From Candidatus Nitrosopumilus sp. (GTDB lineage: Archaea; Thermoproteota; Nitrososphaeria; Nitrososphaerales; Nitrosopumilaceae): a DNA stretch of 43,563 bases. Location of the stretch: positions 1 to 43,563 of the forward strand of contig JABSRD010000004.1 in assembly GCA_013215285.1 (NCBI GenBank). Reading direction: 5' to 3'. The notes under the pieces are model-generated. The model was not told the DNA's origin and ran no database searches. It worked only from the letters and a program-made list of their open reading frames with translations. Positions 1-7,287 of the stretch are shown here, piece by piece. How positions within the stretch are numbered: position 1 is the first letter of the stretch; each line of letters opens with the position of its first letter. The translations under genes and the position numbers were made by a program.

Positions 1-320
1 AATACTGGAATCTTTTTTGCACCCAGTCTCTTTAGTGCTGCAAGTCTTCGTTGTCCTGACATGAGCAAGTAAGAGTTCTTGCCATCTTTTTGGACCATTG
101 GAGGATTTTGTAGTCCTTCATTTTTGATTGATTTTGCAAGTTCTGCAATTCCTTCTCTATCAAGTTTTCTTGCCTGCGCATCCTTCCATATTGTAATCTG
201 TTTAACTGGAATCTCTCGTAACCTATATGTAATTAGAGAATTGTATTTTTTTCTAGCCGTAATGGAATAAATTGTCTGATTTTTGTTAAATGACTTTGGT
301 GAAGTACATTTGACAATTGA
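1..320 (-). CDS. ParB-like nuclease domain protein, partial (runs off left edge)
   Basis: The reverse strand stays open from about 320 to the window edge. It encodes the start of a ParB/Spo0J N-terminal domain: REIPVKQITIW, then DREGIAELAKSIKNEGLQNP, then LLMSGQRRLAALKRLG. The last matches the ParB box with its GxRR motif. ParB-like domains bind or cut DNA and some hydrolyse CTP; in archaea, stand-alone copies often act as regulators or nucleases. The C-terminal part lies outside the window, so the exact role is unknown. I see no ATG, GTG or TTG before the domain in this frame, so the start is uncertain: the in-frame stop is just upstream of 320 and the domain itself begins near 220. Confidence 0.75.
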
Positions 321-356
321 TCAAAAAAATACTTTATGAAATGTTATTTTTTGATC
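319..356. promoter_or_regulatory. Inverted repeat upstream of the ParB-like gene
   Basis: GATCAAAAAAAT (319-330) and ATTTTTTGATC (346-356) are inverted copies separated by 15 bases that include ACTTTATGAAATG. The element sits just upstream of the ParB-like gene and before the microprotein at 438. It could be an operator, possibly autoregulatory, or the stem of a bidirectional terminator. The symmetry is visible; the function is inferred. Confidence 0.45.
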
Positions 357-437
357 GATATTCTTTTTGACAAATTAGTATTTTAGTAAACACAAAGAAT
401 GATTTTATTAAGAATATTAGTTCTAGTACATATCATC

Positions 438-590
438 ATGAATGCAAAACCCTGCACATGTAACCATCACAAATCCCACCATGAACCAATCTTAGAAAAT
501 GGCACATTCAAAAGAGGTGCATGTGAGCATTGGGGGTGTAATTGTATACAGTTTATAGAAAAAATACCCTCCAAACTAATTCATGTTTGA
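438..590 (+). CDS. Cys/His-rich microprotein (50 aa)
   Basis: Fifty residues beginning MNAKPCTCNHHKSHHEP and ending in a short basic tail. It contains CxCxHH, a further HH pair and CEHWGCNC, so five cysteines and a cluster of histidines can bind zinc or another metal. I chose the ATG at 438 because the metal-binding part starts there; an in-frame ATG at 399 would add a hydrophobic stretch of 13 residues. I do not recognise a named family. Tiny Cys/His proteins of this kind recur at least six more times in this window. Confidence 0.6.
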   Translation: MNAKPCTCNHHKSHHEPILENGTFKRGACEHWGCNCIQFIEKIPSKLIHV

Positions 591-630
591 AATGAAAGAA
601 TTATTAGTAATTTTTTAAGCAAACAAGAAA

Positions 631-1002
631 TTGGACTCTGATTACACAAGAAAATATTACACAATGGCAACTGATCTAATAGATGCCGGAATTGGGGATG
701 AGGGCAGACTGGAATTTATCTTACAATGTTTGGACAAAAACAAGCCACTATACAAGACAGATATGATATTTTTAGAATCATTGAGTAATCAACTGGATTC
801 AAAACTGGAACAATTACAAAAACCAAAAAATACAGCAGAGATAAAACCTGAAATCACTCCATCTCATACTTTACTATCTGATGAGCATTTGGATAAGCAC
901 TGGATAAACTGGACAATAAGAAATCAAAAAAGACACAAAAACCTGAAATGGTATCAAAAAAGTCTTTTTTTAAAAGAATATTTGGCAGAAAAAAATAATT
1001 AA
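631..1002 (+). CDS. Hypothetical charged protein (123 aa)
   Basis: A soluble protein starting at TTG (MDSDYTRKYYTMATDLIDAG); an in-frame ATG at 664 is the alternative. The N-terminal half looks helical (EGRLEFILQCLDKNKPLYK). A linker rich in Lys and Pro follows, then a conserved-looking C-terminus with HLDKHWINWTIRN and KNLKWYQKSLFLKEYL. No catalytic motif is visible and I do not recognise the family. It converges on the next gene, overlapping it by 4 bp at the stop codons. Confidence 0.6.
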   Translation: MDSDYTRKYYTMATDLIDAGIGDEGRLEFILQCLDKNKPLYKTDMIFLESLSNQLDSKLEQLQKPKNTAEIKPEITPSHTLLSDEHLDKHWINWTIRNQKRHKNLKWYQKSLFLKEYLAEKNN

Positions 1003-1304
1003 TTATCTAGTTGAGTGTCATCTTTTTTCTCTAATTTTTCTTTATGTTCTTTAACACTTTTTTCTAAATCATTAATTCGTTTTTCTACATCAATTGCGGA
1101 GTTTGTTTGACTAAAAATATCCCAAACAAATACAGATGCGGAAGCAAGTATACACAATGTCGCTATTAGTTGATCTGTTTGAATGTATGTGGTGCTAATT
1201 CCAGCTAATATTCCTGCACTAAGTATTTTCAATCTAGAAATAATTTTAGAATTACCTATTTTCCCATATTTTGGATTTTTTGAACGATTTCTCCATTTTA
1301 CCAT
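999..1304 (-). CDS. Small membrane protein with C-terminal coiled coil
   Basis: 101 residues. A basic N-terminus (KWRNRSKNPKYGK) precedes two hydrophobic segments at about residues 24-42 and 46-64, forming a helical hairpin in the membrane. A charged heptad-like tail follows (VEKRINDLEKSVKEHKEKLEKK), probably a cytoplasmic coiled coil. This hairpin-plus-coil plan resembles small scaffold or holin-like proteins, but no named family is evident. The start ATG is the first in the frame. Confidence 0.6.
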   Translation of the reverse strand: MVKWRNRSKNPKYGKIGNSKIISRLKILSAGILAGISTTYIQTDQLIATLCILASASVFVWDIFSQTNSAIDVEKRINDLEKSVKEHKEKLEKKDDTQLDN

Positions 1305-1388
1305 GATTTTTACTATTTTTCTAATTATTTAGTTAACAATCATTAGTCTTATTAAATAAACAAAGCAACCGATTTTTACAATTTCTGA

Positions 1389-1784
1389 GCAACCCTAGAC
1401 TTTACAGAACCTTGTATTACACCAAAATTAAGGAAAGGAAACTTTGATAGTGTAATTAGTACGCCACACATTGCAGTGAATAGTAATAATTCTTTGACAC
1501 TATCATTTGACACACACTATAGACAATATGATAACCAAACTGCAACTGTATTAGTATCATACTATGACACTATGAAAACCAATCTTGGTGACTCTGCCGA
1601 ATTATTAAGATATGACAATAATATATCCTCTGATAACAAGGCTGTAGATGTATTGGATGGTACGGTAACTATTCCATTTGATGCTCCAGATGATGTCAAA
1701 TATCTGGTAATATCATGGAGATTATCTGATGCAGGAAACGACTGGTACTGGGGTGTGGATAATGTATCTGTTGTACAGAGATAG
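1389..1784 (+). pseudogene. 5'-truncated jelly-roll domain remnant (choice-of-anchor type)
   Basis: An open frame with no good start codon covers 1389-1784; the first possible start, GTG at 1476, lies inside the domain. The translation has LDFTEPCITP, then NSLTLSFDTHYRQYDNQTAT, a DGTVTIPFD strand and a C-terminal WRLSDAGNDWYWGVDNVSV. Strand order and the ending (W-W-D-N-V) fit the MAM-like jelly roll found at the C-terminus of secreted phosphatases, proteases and choice-of-anchor proteins. The catalytic or surface part that should precede it is missing, so I read this as the tail of a lost exported protein. Confidence 0.55.
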
Positions 1785-1870
1785 TACATGAATTTATTGT
1801 ATGAAAAGATCAAGGAAATGCCCAGTGAAAACAATTAAGGAAAAAGCAAGAACAGAGTGAAATAGAATTC

Positions 1871-1969
1871 ATGAAGACATACTACAAATGTGGATGTCAA
1901 ACCCCACTAACTGACTATGAGTATCGCAAGTTCTCAGGCTACAAGAGAGGACATGAACCTTTACCTTAG
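1871..1969 (+). CDS. Possible 32-aa microprotein with CxC motif
   Basis: Thirty-two residues, MKTYYKCGCQTPLTDYEYRK and onward, ending GHEPLP. The CxC motif and basic character match other tiny proteins in this genome neighbourhood. There is no direct proof of expression. It lies between a pseudogene and doxX, in a region with no other open frame. Confidence 0.35.
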   Translation: MKTYYKCGCQTPLTDYEYRKFSGYKRGHEPLP

Positions 1970-1991
1970 AGATACATTTGATCTGAAAATA

Positions 1992-1999
1992 CTTATATT
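1992..1999 (+). promoter_or_regulatory. TATA box of the DoxX gene
   Basis: CTTATATT is centred 22-25 bp before the tandem TTG start codons at 2017/2020, the spacing expected for a leaderless archaeal transcript. This supports a TTG start rather than an internal ATG. Confidence 0.5.
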
Positions 2000-2016
2000 G
2001 AAAATTTTAAAAAAAA

Positions 2017-2436
2017 TTGTTGACTCTGGCTGAAATTAGAGAGAAATTTCTAAATGATATTGTTTTCATGGGATTAAGATCCGCCTTAGGTGTGATCTTT
2101 ATTCTTCACGGAATCTCAAAATTTAATCCAGGGTTTGCTGAAAACTTGCCAAACATGGGATTGCCAGCAGAAATGCAAATTCCTCTTGCACTTGCAGAAT
2201 TAGTTCCAGGAATTTTGATAATAATTGGAGTATTAAGTAGATTATCTGCATCATTGATTTTAATTATCATGTTAGGGGCGATTTTCATGGTCAAAGGAGC
2301 ATCAAACATTACAGGAAAAGGTGGAATTGAATTTGATTTGATTTTACTTGCATCAGCACTTGTAATCCTGATTGTAGGTCCAGGAAGAATATCACTTGTT
2401 CAAGTAATCAAAAAACTACCTAGATGTCTTCATTAA
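2017..2436 (+). CDS. DoxX family membrane protein
   Basis: 139 residues with the DoxX/SURF4-like layout of four membrane helices: about 16-33 (MGLRSALGVIFILHGISKF), 56-74, 78-96 and 107-125. The conserved HGxxKF motif at the end of helix 1 and the PxxLAELVPGILIIIG segment in helix 2 are clear. DoxX proteins are small membrane proteins linked to quinone-dependent oxidases or thiosulfate and redox stress; the substrate here is unknown. The start is TTG at 2017 or 2020. It stands alone with its own TATA box. Confidence 0.85.
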   Translation: MLTLAEIREKFLNDIVFMGLRSALGVIFILHGISKFNPGFAENLPNMGLPAEMQIPLALAELVPGILIIIGVLSRLSASLILIIMLGAIFMVKGASNITGKGGIEFDLILLASALVILIVGPGRISLVQVIKKLPRCLH

Positions 2437-2476
2437 TTAATTTTAAATTAACTCCAATAACTATTGTATTTTAGAA

Positions 2477-2635
2477 ATGCTTCATAAAAGAAATCTAGTA
2501 AAGTATCTTCCACATCAACAAGATAAATCAGCTTGGTCTACTGCATGCTTTACTGATACTCATTCCAGATGTAAGGGAACTGGTATCAGTCCAAGATCAG
2601 GAGTAAGATGTACCTGTCCATGTCATAAACAATAA
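2477..2635 (+). CDS. Cys-rich microprotein (52 aa)
   Basis: Fifty-two residues ending SRCKGTGISPRSGVRCTCPC followed by HKQ. The CTCPCH end plus two further cysteines (ACF, RCK) suggest metal binding. It lies 40 bp downstream of doxX on the same strand. The start ATG is unambiguous in this frame. The family is not recognised, but the composition is typical of small thaumarchaeal proteins. Confidence 0.6.
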   Translation: MLHKRNLVKYLPHQQDKSAWSTACFTDTHSRCKGTGISPRSGVRCTCPCHKQ

Positions 2636-2662
2636 ATTATAATTATCTTAATGATTATTTGA

Positions 2663-2767
2663 TTACTTCAAAACCCTTACAGAGTTGATATCGCTGGAAG
2701 GTAAGGGAGTAATCGTTACTTTTAATCTCCCTATATGGGGATTAGTATTGTAAGTCAAAACCCACAT
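2663..2767 (-). CDS. Possible 34-aa protein or fragment
   Basis: The reverse strand encodes MWVLTYNTNPHIGRLKVTIT and then a PLPSSDINSVRVLK tail. Residue use looks protein-like, and the frame is open about ten codons further upstream. TATATAG lies only about 10 bp before the ATG, too close for a leaderless promoter. It may be a genuine microprotein or the tail of a decayed gene. Confidence 0.25.
   Translation of the reverse strand: MWVLTYNTNPHIGRLKVTITPLPSSDINSVRVLK
2704..2732. repeat. Nested hairpin between 2.64 and 2.91 kb
   Basis: AGGGAG (2704-2709) pairs with CTCCCT (2727-2732). Nested inside, AGTAA-TCG-TTACT (2708-2720) is a perfect 5-bp stem followed by TTTTAAT. No well-supported gene occupies 2640-2914, so it may be a terminator or regulatory RNA structure. 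Confidence 0.35.
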
Positions 2768-2914
2768 CGGATCCCTATATACTAAAATGCAATTTCAGAC
2801 AAAATCAATCATTGTACAATTTTTAGTGTGTAACATGGAAAAATTGATCATTACTTCATCGTTCAATAATTATGATACCTAATTACTAAATAACAATAAA
2901 TCAAATCTAAAAAA

Positions 2915-3301
2915 TTGCCTGAAACTAAAAGACAGCATTTTGTACCTCAATTCTATCTTAAAGGATTTGGAGAAGAAATTTTTGTCTATGATAAAACAAA
3001 TGATGAACAATTTCCATCAAATCCTAAAAACATAGCACATCACAAGAATTTCTATAAAATTACTTCCGATGATCAAAATGTTGTTGAAAAAATGTTTAGT
3101 AAATTTGAAGACCAACAAGCACCTGCATTTAGAAAATTAATTGAAGAAAGAAATTATTATATTTTAGAAGAGGCAGAAAAGCTGAAAATATGTGAATTTT
3201 TGGCCATGATGCATTTACGTACTGAAGAAAAACGTTTAGATATCAAAAATAGTATTTTCATTTTCAACAGTATGCATACTGCACAAATAGTGAAGATATG
3301 A
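2915..3301 (+). CDS. DUF4238 family protein, C-terminally truncated
   Basis: Starts at TTG with the DUF4238 signature KRQHFVPQFYLKGF, followed by FVYDK and a PKNIAHHKNFYKI strand. Typical DUF4238 proteins are about 250-350 residues with a second conserved C-terminal block; this one is 128 and stops soon after FLAMMHLRTEEKR. The last 20 residues (NSIFIFNSMHTAQIVKI) look unrelated, as if the frame runs into foreign sequence. DUF4238 genes are often found in defence or mobile islands and their biochemical role is unknown. I regard this as a truncated gene. Confidence 0.6.
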   Translation: MPETKRQHFVPQFYLKGFGEEIFVYDKTNDEQFPSNPKNIAHHKNFYKITSDDQNVVEKMFSKFEDQQAPAFRKLIEERNYYILEEAEKLKICEFLAMMHLRTEEKRLDIKNSIFIFNSMHTAQIVKI

Positions 3302-3317
3302 ATTTAATTTTAATAAC

Positions 3318-3818
3318 ATGAATAACATAACAAAAAAGACACAAACAATTTTGTTTGCTTCTTTGATTGCTGCAATGATTCTTCCTTTTTCGGGAATGGA
3401 TTTTGCAACAGCAGATAGAGGAAATGATAAAGATGCAAAACAAGATAAAAAAGAAAAGAAACACCAAGAAAAGTTGGCACAAATCAAACAAAAACAATTC
3501 AAACAAAAAGCACTACGTGATAATGAAATTCCAGATAGTGAACTTCTAAAAAGAATGGGAGATAAATGGATTTCACAATATGCAAGTGTTGATGAGTTTG
3601 AACGTACAGAGAAAGGTATGAAATCATATGTTGAAGGAGACTATCAGAATAATGGTTGGAATCAAGCTATGGTAAAATCTCACAAGAAAATTCACAACTT
3701 TGAAACTATGATTGAAAATACAGGTAAAGGACATGAACTTGTCTTACTTTTAGCTGAAAAAAATAGTTTGAAAGGAAAGTATGATCCAAGTGAGCCTGTC
3801 AAAAAATTCCATGAGTGA
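3318..3818 (+). CDS. Exported protein, N-terminal part of a gene split by an in-frame TGA
   Basis: 166 residues with a clear signal peptide (MNNITKKTQTILFASLIAAM and a small-residue region ending FATA), then a Lys/Gln-rich stretch (about 35-66) and a helical domain. The frame stops at TGA (3816-3818) but continues open in the same frame with LAPQYEIPTTIPEINDRLLE into the protein annotated at 3870. A single substitution would restore a protein of about 417 residues, so this is probably a recent nonsense pseudogene. Function unknown; it should act outside the cytoplasmic membrane. Confidence 0.6.
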   Translation: MNNITKKTQTILFASLIAAMILPFSGMDFATADRGNDKDAKQDKKEKKHQEKLAQIKQKQFKQKALRDNEIPDSELLKRMGDKWISQYASVDEFERTEKGMKSYVEGDYQNNGWNQAMVKSHKKIHNFETMIENTGKGHELVLLLAEKNSLKGKYDPSEPVKKFHE

Positions 3819-3869
3819 TTAGCACCGCAATATGAAATTCCAACTACAATTCCAGAAATCAATGATAGA

Positions 3870-4571
3870 TTGTTAGAAATTGTAGGTGATGAAAAAATGT
3901 TAAAACTTGCAAAGAAAGTTGTAAAACAATTTAACAAAATGGCAGATCATGGAAATGTTCCAGATGCACTCATTCAAACTGATCCAAATTATTGGATAAT
4001 GGTTGCAAGTATTTCAATGTGTGAATATGATGTACGTTGTGATGTGACTGCTCTCACAGATAAAAAATTACCTTTAAGTGATGCAGAAATTGCAGAACTT
4101 GAGCAAAGAGAAGCAGATGAGATTACTCCAATTTCAACAGGTTTATGGCAATTCATTTTGCCTGAAGCTTCAGCATGGACACAACAACAGACACAATATT
4201 ATTTGTATACTTTTGTCACTGCCAGCGAGTGTACCTATAATGACTGTTTTAGAAGTTATTCGGATTACTTTACAGGTAGTGGAGTAGTATGTACCGATAG
4301 TTTTAAGTCAAAAAATGAAGTTGTGCATACCGCCAGAGGAAAAACCTTGTCATTTTATGCTGTCTCTTGTGATGTGTATACAGGTTCAGCCTATGTCAAA
4401 AACCAAGTTACTGTAACTCCACATCTGGCTCAATCATTACAGACAAGTATGTCTACAAGTGATTATAATTGGAATAGTTGTGCAACAGTCTACAAGACTT
4501 TTGAAGTTGATAGCCCGTATATCTATGGTGTACAAGCAACTTCTGTAGGAAGTTATTATTGGGTTAACTAA
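3870..4571 (+). CDS. C-terminal part of the same exported protein
   Basis: In frame with the upstream gene across the TGA at 3816-3818. As a separate gene it would begin at TTG 3870, mid-domain and without a signal peptide. The 233 residues comprise a helical segment (KMLKLAKKVVKQFNKMADHG), an acidic linker, and a beta-rich C-terminal domain from about residue 95 with six cysteines (ASECTYNDC, VVCTD, VSCDV, NSCATV) and many Tyr, Ser and Thr, typical of disulfide-stabilised extracellular domains. It ends GSYYWVN. It is likely untranslated unless readthrough or internal initiation occurs. Confidence 0.55.
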   Translation: MLEIVGDEKMLKLAKKVVKQFNKMADHGNVPDALIQTDPNYWIMVASISMCEYDVRCDVTALTDKKLPLSDAEIAELEQREADEITPISTGLWQFILPEASAWTQQQTQYYLYTFVTASECTYNDCFRSYSDYFTGSGVVCTDSFKSKNEVVHTARGKTLSFYAVSCDVYTGSAYVKNQVTVTPHLAQSLQTSMSTSDYNWNSCATVYKTFEVDSPYIYGVQATSVGSYYWVN

Positions 4572-4586
4572 CCCCCTTTTTTTATT

Positions 4587-5093
4587 ATGAAAAATAAATT
4601 ATTGATAATTTCGGTAGTTGGAGTATCTTTACTATTAATTGGTCTAAGCTATGAAATCTTAGATGATTATGTTATGTGGTATATCCCACTAAATCAGATA
4701 AATCAAACTGCAATTCTTTACGCTGATCAACATGTTAATGTATACAATGGAACATTAACACCAACCGTATCAGATGTTACTTACATAGATGAAAATACCT
4801 TGGAAATTACTTTCAATAAAAATGGTTTTTTTATTGGAGATTATGAAATTCCAAATGAATTTGAACTTGTCAAACAAGTCAAATTGGGGGACAAATTCAT
4901 TGCAACGTGTTATGATTTTAATGATAAAGTGTTTCACCTTGACATCTTTCATTTAATAAAGATGAATAACACGCATTCAGTTTTTGATCATTATGGAGGT
5001 GTATTGCCTGAAAATGCACAATGTGTATATCCTGAAATAATTGAACATAGTTTTGATATTAAATGGAACGAATTTGATATTGTTCACCATTGA
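4587..5093 (+). CDS. Membrane-anchored extracytoplasmic protein, unknown function
   Basis: 168 residues: an N-terminal hydrophobic anchor or signal (KNKLLIISVVGVSLLLIGL), then a beta-strand-rich soluble domain with TLTPTVSDVTYIDENTLEI and two cysteines (ATCYDF, AQCVYP). It begins 15 bp after the previous stop on the same strand, suggesting co-transcription. The last 35 bp overlap the 3' end of the convergent gene. No family recognised. Confidence 0.6.
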   Translation: MKNKLLIISVVGVSLLLIGLSYEILDDYVMWYIPLNQINQTAILYADQHVNVYNGTLTPTVSDVTYIDENTLEITFNKNGFFIGDYEIPNEFELVKQVKLGDKFIATCYDFNDKVFHLDIFHLIKMNNTHSVFDHYGGVLPENAQCVYPEIIEHSFDIKWNEFDIVHH

Positions 5094-5862
5094 TAGTAAA
5101 ATCTTCTTGGAAAATCTTATCTTGACATATTTCTCTAAAGATAGTACAAATTCCCATAGAATAGTTTGTCAACACATTGCCTGAAAATTTATATTTCTCA
5201 GATTCACTCATCAAAGATGTAGGATCAAATAGAGATTCCCATTGTGATAATGGTAATTCTGAGATTCCACTAGCATCAATTAATGACACTTTTAAAATAT
5301 TCATGACTACATCACTGCCAGAAAGATACTCTGCTATCTGTGGGGGCATTACCGCAAAGATTGACTTTGGGGAGTTAATATCATATGAGCCATATTGTGT
5401 ATCTATTGGAATTTCTTCAGGTATTGAAAACCCACTCCACTGAGAGTCAAGGGTTGCAAAGTTTCCAATGAAATGGTTCTGCAGGATTGGATTCAAAACA
5501 ATCGAATACTCTATTCCCAATGATTCTGTTCGTGGAGTTATAATTGCTGAATATTTTCCAGAGATACCAGTTACCTTGACAAATGATTTTTCTTGTAACT
5601 CAGAGTTTATCAAATCAATTAGAATTGCAGCATTTCCTGAGTTAATATCAAATGATATCTTTTGTTGCGAATCCCCTACAAGTTCTGCCAGTTTAGAATC
5701 TACATCATACTGAATTGTCACAATTCTTGTGAACTGATATGTTGGCATAAACTCTTCAGAGTTTTTTGGAATTGATACATCAAGCTGAGCTGCATATGTA
5801 GAAGATACTGATGAAATAACTATTAGTAAAACTAACAGCGCAGATAATTTTTTTAACATCAA
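5059..5862 (-). CDS. Exported beta-rich protein, unknown function
   Basis: 267 residues with a strong signal peptide (MLKKLSALLVLLIVISSVSS, then TYAAQ; cleavage expected after AYA-like residues). The mature part is beta-rich, with QKISFDINSGNAAILIDLIN, an IITPRTESLGIEYSI block and a C-terminal pair of cysteines (MGICTIFREICQ). Either of two adjacent ATGs can start it. No catalytic motif is visible and no family is recognised. It converges on the previous gene. Confidence 0.6.
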   Translation of the reverse strand: MMLKKLSALLVLLIVISSVSSTYAAQLDVSIPKNSEEFMPTYQFTRIVTIQYDVDSKLAELVGDSQQKISFDINSGNAAILIDLINSELQEKSFVKVTGISGKYSAIITPRTESLGIEYSIVLNPILQNHFIGNFATLDSQWSGFSIPEEIPIDTQYGSYDINSPKSIFAVMPPQIAEYLSGSDVVMNILKVSLIDASGISELPLSQWESLFDPTSLMSESEKYKFSGNVLTNYSMGICTIFREICQDKIFQEDFTINGEQYQIRSI

Positions 5863-5957
5863 TCACACTACGACATGATTCTATAAAACAAGAACAAGAA
5901 ATTATTTTTTTTGGAAAACGGTTATGGTTTTTTATCTCATTGTTTTGTGTGTAATTT

Positions 5958-6071
5958 ATGCAAAAGCGTTATGCAATATTTGCAGGAGTGTCACTTGCAA
6001 TGATAATGGTTATTGATTTTATTTATTGTACATTCCAAGATAGTGTGATCCCTTTCATTACGGGACCATAG
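5958..6071 (+). pseudogene. Orphan signal-peptide stub
   Basis: The ATG at 5958 opens MQKRYAIFAGVSLAMIMVID, a typical short signal or anchor segment. After about 22 residues the frame runs antisense into the 3' end of the convergent FBA-domain gene and stops at 6069-6071. This looks like the 5' end of an exported-protein gene whose body was lost or replaced. It could be chance, but the first 20 residues look real. Confidence 0.35.
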
Positions 6072-7177
6072 TATCCCTTCCAATTTTCTCCATCAATTCC
6101 ACCATGCTCTACTTGTATGGATGCTGTATTCTTGGGTATTGTATCTGCTGAGAATGATACAGTAGCAGTATGCCAGTTTCTGCTCCATTCACATGACTCT
6201 GTCATATTGATTATTCCAGTGGATTTTTCAGATAATATGCTACCTGAACTATCAAGTAATCGCAGGGTAAGATAGTACTGGTCATTACTGGAATATGTGG
6301 TATAATAACTTGGGTTGATCTTTTCACCACAGTATGTTTTGGAATAGTCTTCAGTTAGTGCAAGTGATACTTTATCACCATTATTCATTGAGGATAGCAG
6401 ATCAGATGGAATATCTACTGTCTGGCTTTTTTTATTCCAGTCAGATGATGTGGCAAATGACTCTTTACTTGGAATCCAGTTTCCAGATATCCTAGGAATT
6501 GTTTCATAGTCTAGCCAACCATTACCACCATTACTAATTATATTCCATGAAGAAAGAGAGTAGGGATTGTTTAGCAAGTTTTGATTTTCAGTGATGACAT
6601 TTACTGTTACTGTAACTGTAAATGATGTATCAACTGATTTGGCGTTAGCTGTTGCAGTTACGGTAATGGTGTGGTCTCCAGCATCTGTATAGTCAGGATT
6701 TAGTGTAATTGTTTTATCTGAAATTGTTGCAAATGATGTATCACCAGATAATGTCAGGGTTACTTTGTCACCATCAGGATCACTATCTGTAACTGTAATT
6801 GTCTTTGTTGCACCTTCATCCATAGTTAAGTCTGAAATTGAAGAAATAGTTGGGGGTGAATCTGCTTTGAGGGTTGTTGCAGATATGGTGCTGCTGTATG
6901 TTCCTGCTCCAACTGCATTGACAGCAGATATTCTAAAGTCATATGATACATCAGAATCCAGTCCTGTTACAGTTGTAATAGTATCAACACTTGTACCATC
7001 TACAAAGATACTCCATGAACTGTCTGCAGATTTTTTGTACTGTATGGTGTAATCAGTAATTGTAGAGTTGCCATCATCAGTAGATGCACTCCAAGATAGT
7101 GATATTGAAGATGATGTAGTAATATCAGCACTTAATCCAGTTGGTGCAGAAGGTGCAGAATCAGACATTATAACCAC
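6023..7177 (-). CDS. Surface-type protein with FN3, Ig-like and F-box-associated (FBA) domains
   Basis: 384 residues. About 9-102 is a fibronectin type III domain (PTGLSADITTSSSISLSWSA, YDFRISAVNAVGAGTYS). About 108-195 is a cadherin/Ig-like domain (PDGDKVTLTLSG, ITVTATANAKS). About 199-384 matches the FBA fold of eukaryotic sugar-binding F-box proteins: LLNNPYSLSSWNIISNGGNG, FATSSDWNKKSQTVDI, YYLTLRLLDSSGSILSE, VEHGGIDGENWKGYYGP. W366 and K367 occupy the place of the glycan-contacting Trp-Lys of Fbs1/FBXO2 (from memory). No signal peptide is present; upstream the frame stays open to 7231 and encodes SLSDSISVSDSV, a repeat seen in large thaumarchaeal surface proteins. It may therefore be the tail of a longer gene. 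Start GTG 7177 or ATG 7168. Confidence 0.75.
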   Translation of the reverse strand: MVIMSDSAPSAPTGLSADITTSSSISLSWSASTDDGNSTITDYTIQYKKSADSSWSIFVDGTSVDTITTVTGLDSDVSYDFRISAVNAVGAGTYSSTISATTLKADSPPTISSISDLTMDEGATKTITVTDSDPDGDKVTLTLSGDTSFATISDKTITLNPDYTDAGDHTITVTATANAKSVDTSFTVTVTVNVITENQNLLNNPYSLSSWNIISNGGNGWLDYETIPRISGNWIPSKESFATSSDWNKKSQTVDIPSDLLSSMNNGDKVSLALTEDYSKTYCGEKINPSYYTTYSSNDQYYLTLRLLDSSGSILSEKSTGIINMTESCEWSRNWHTATVSFSADTIPKNTASIQVEHGGIDGENWKGYYGPVMKGITLSWNVQ

Positions 7178-7231
7178 AATAACAGAGTCAGAGACGCTAA
7201 TGGAATCAGATAAAGAAATAGTAATACAATT
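7178..7231 (-). repeat. Ser-Asp repeat coding sequence upstream of the FBA gene
   Basis: In frame with the FBA protein, this stretch reads ITISLSDSISVSDSVIVV before a TAG at 7232-7234. SxSDS repeats occupy long tracts in giant surface proteins of ammonia-oxidising archaea. The short tract with no start codon suggests that the 5' part of a larger gene was lost. Confidence 0.5.
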
Positions 7232-7287
7232 CTAAAAATATACCAGTACTAGTAATAAATGGTAAAATTACACACATTACATGCTCA

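Noticed and set aside
3816..3818. TGA recoded as selenocysteine or pyrrolysine
   Set aside because: No recoding element or catalytic context is visible, and these archaea are not known to use either; a nonsense mutation is simpler.
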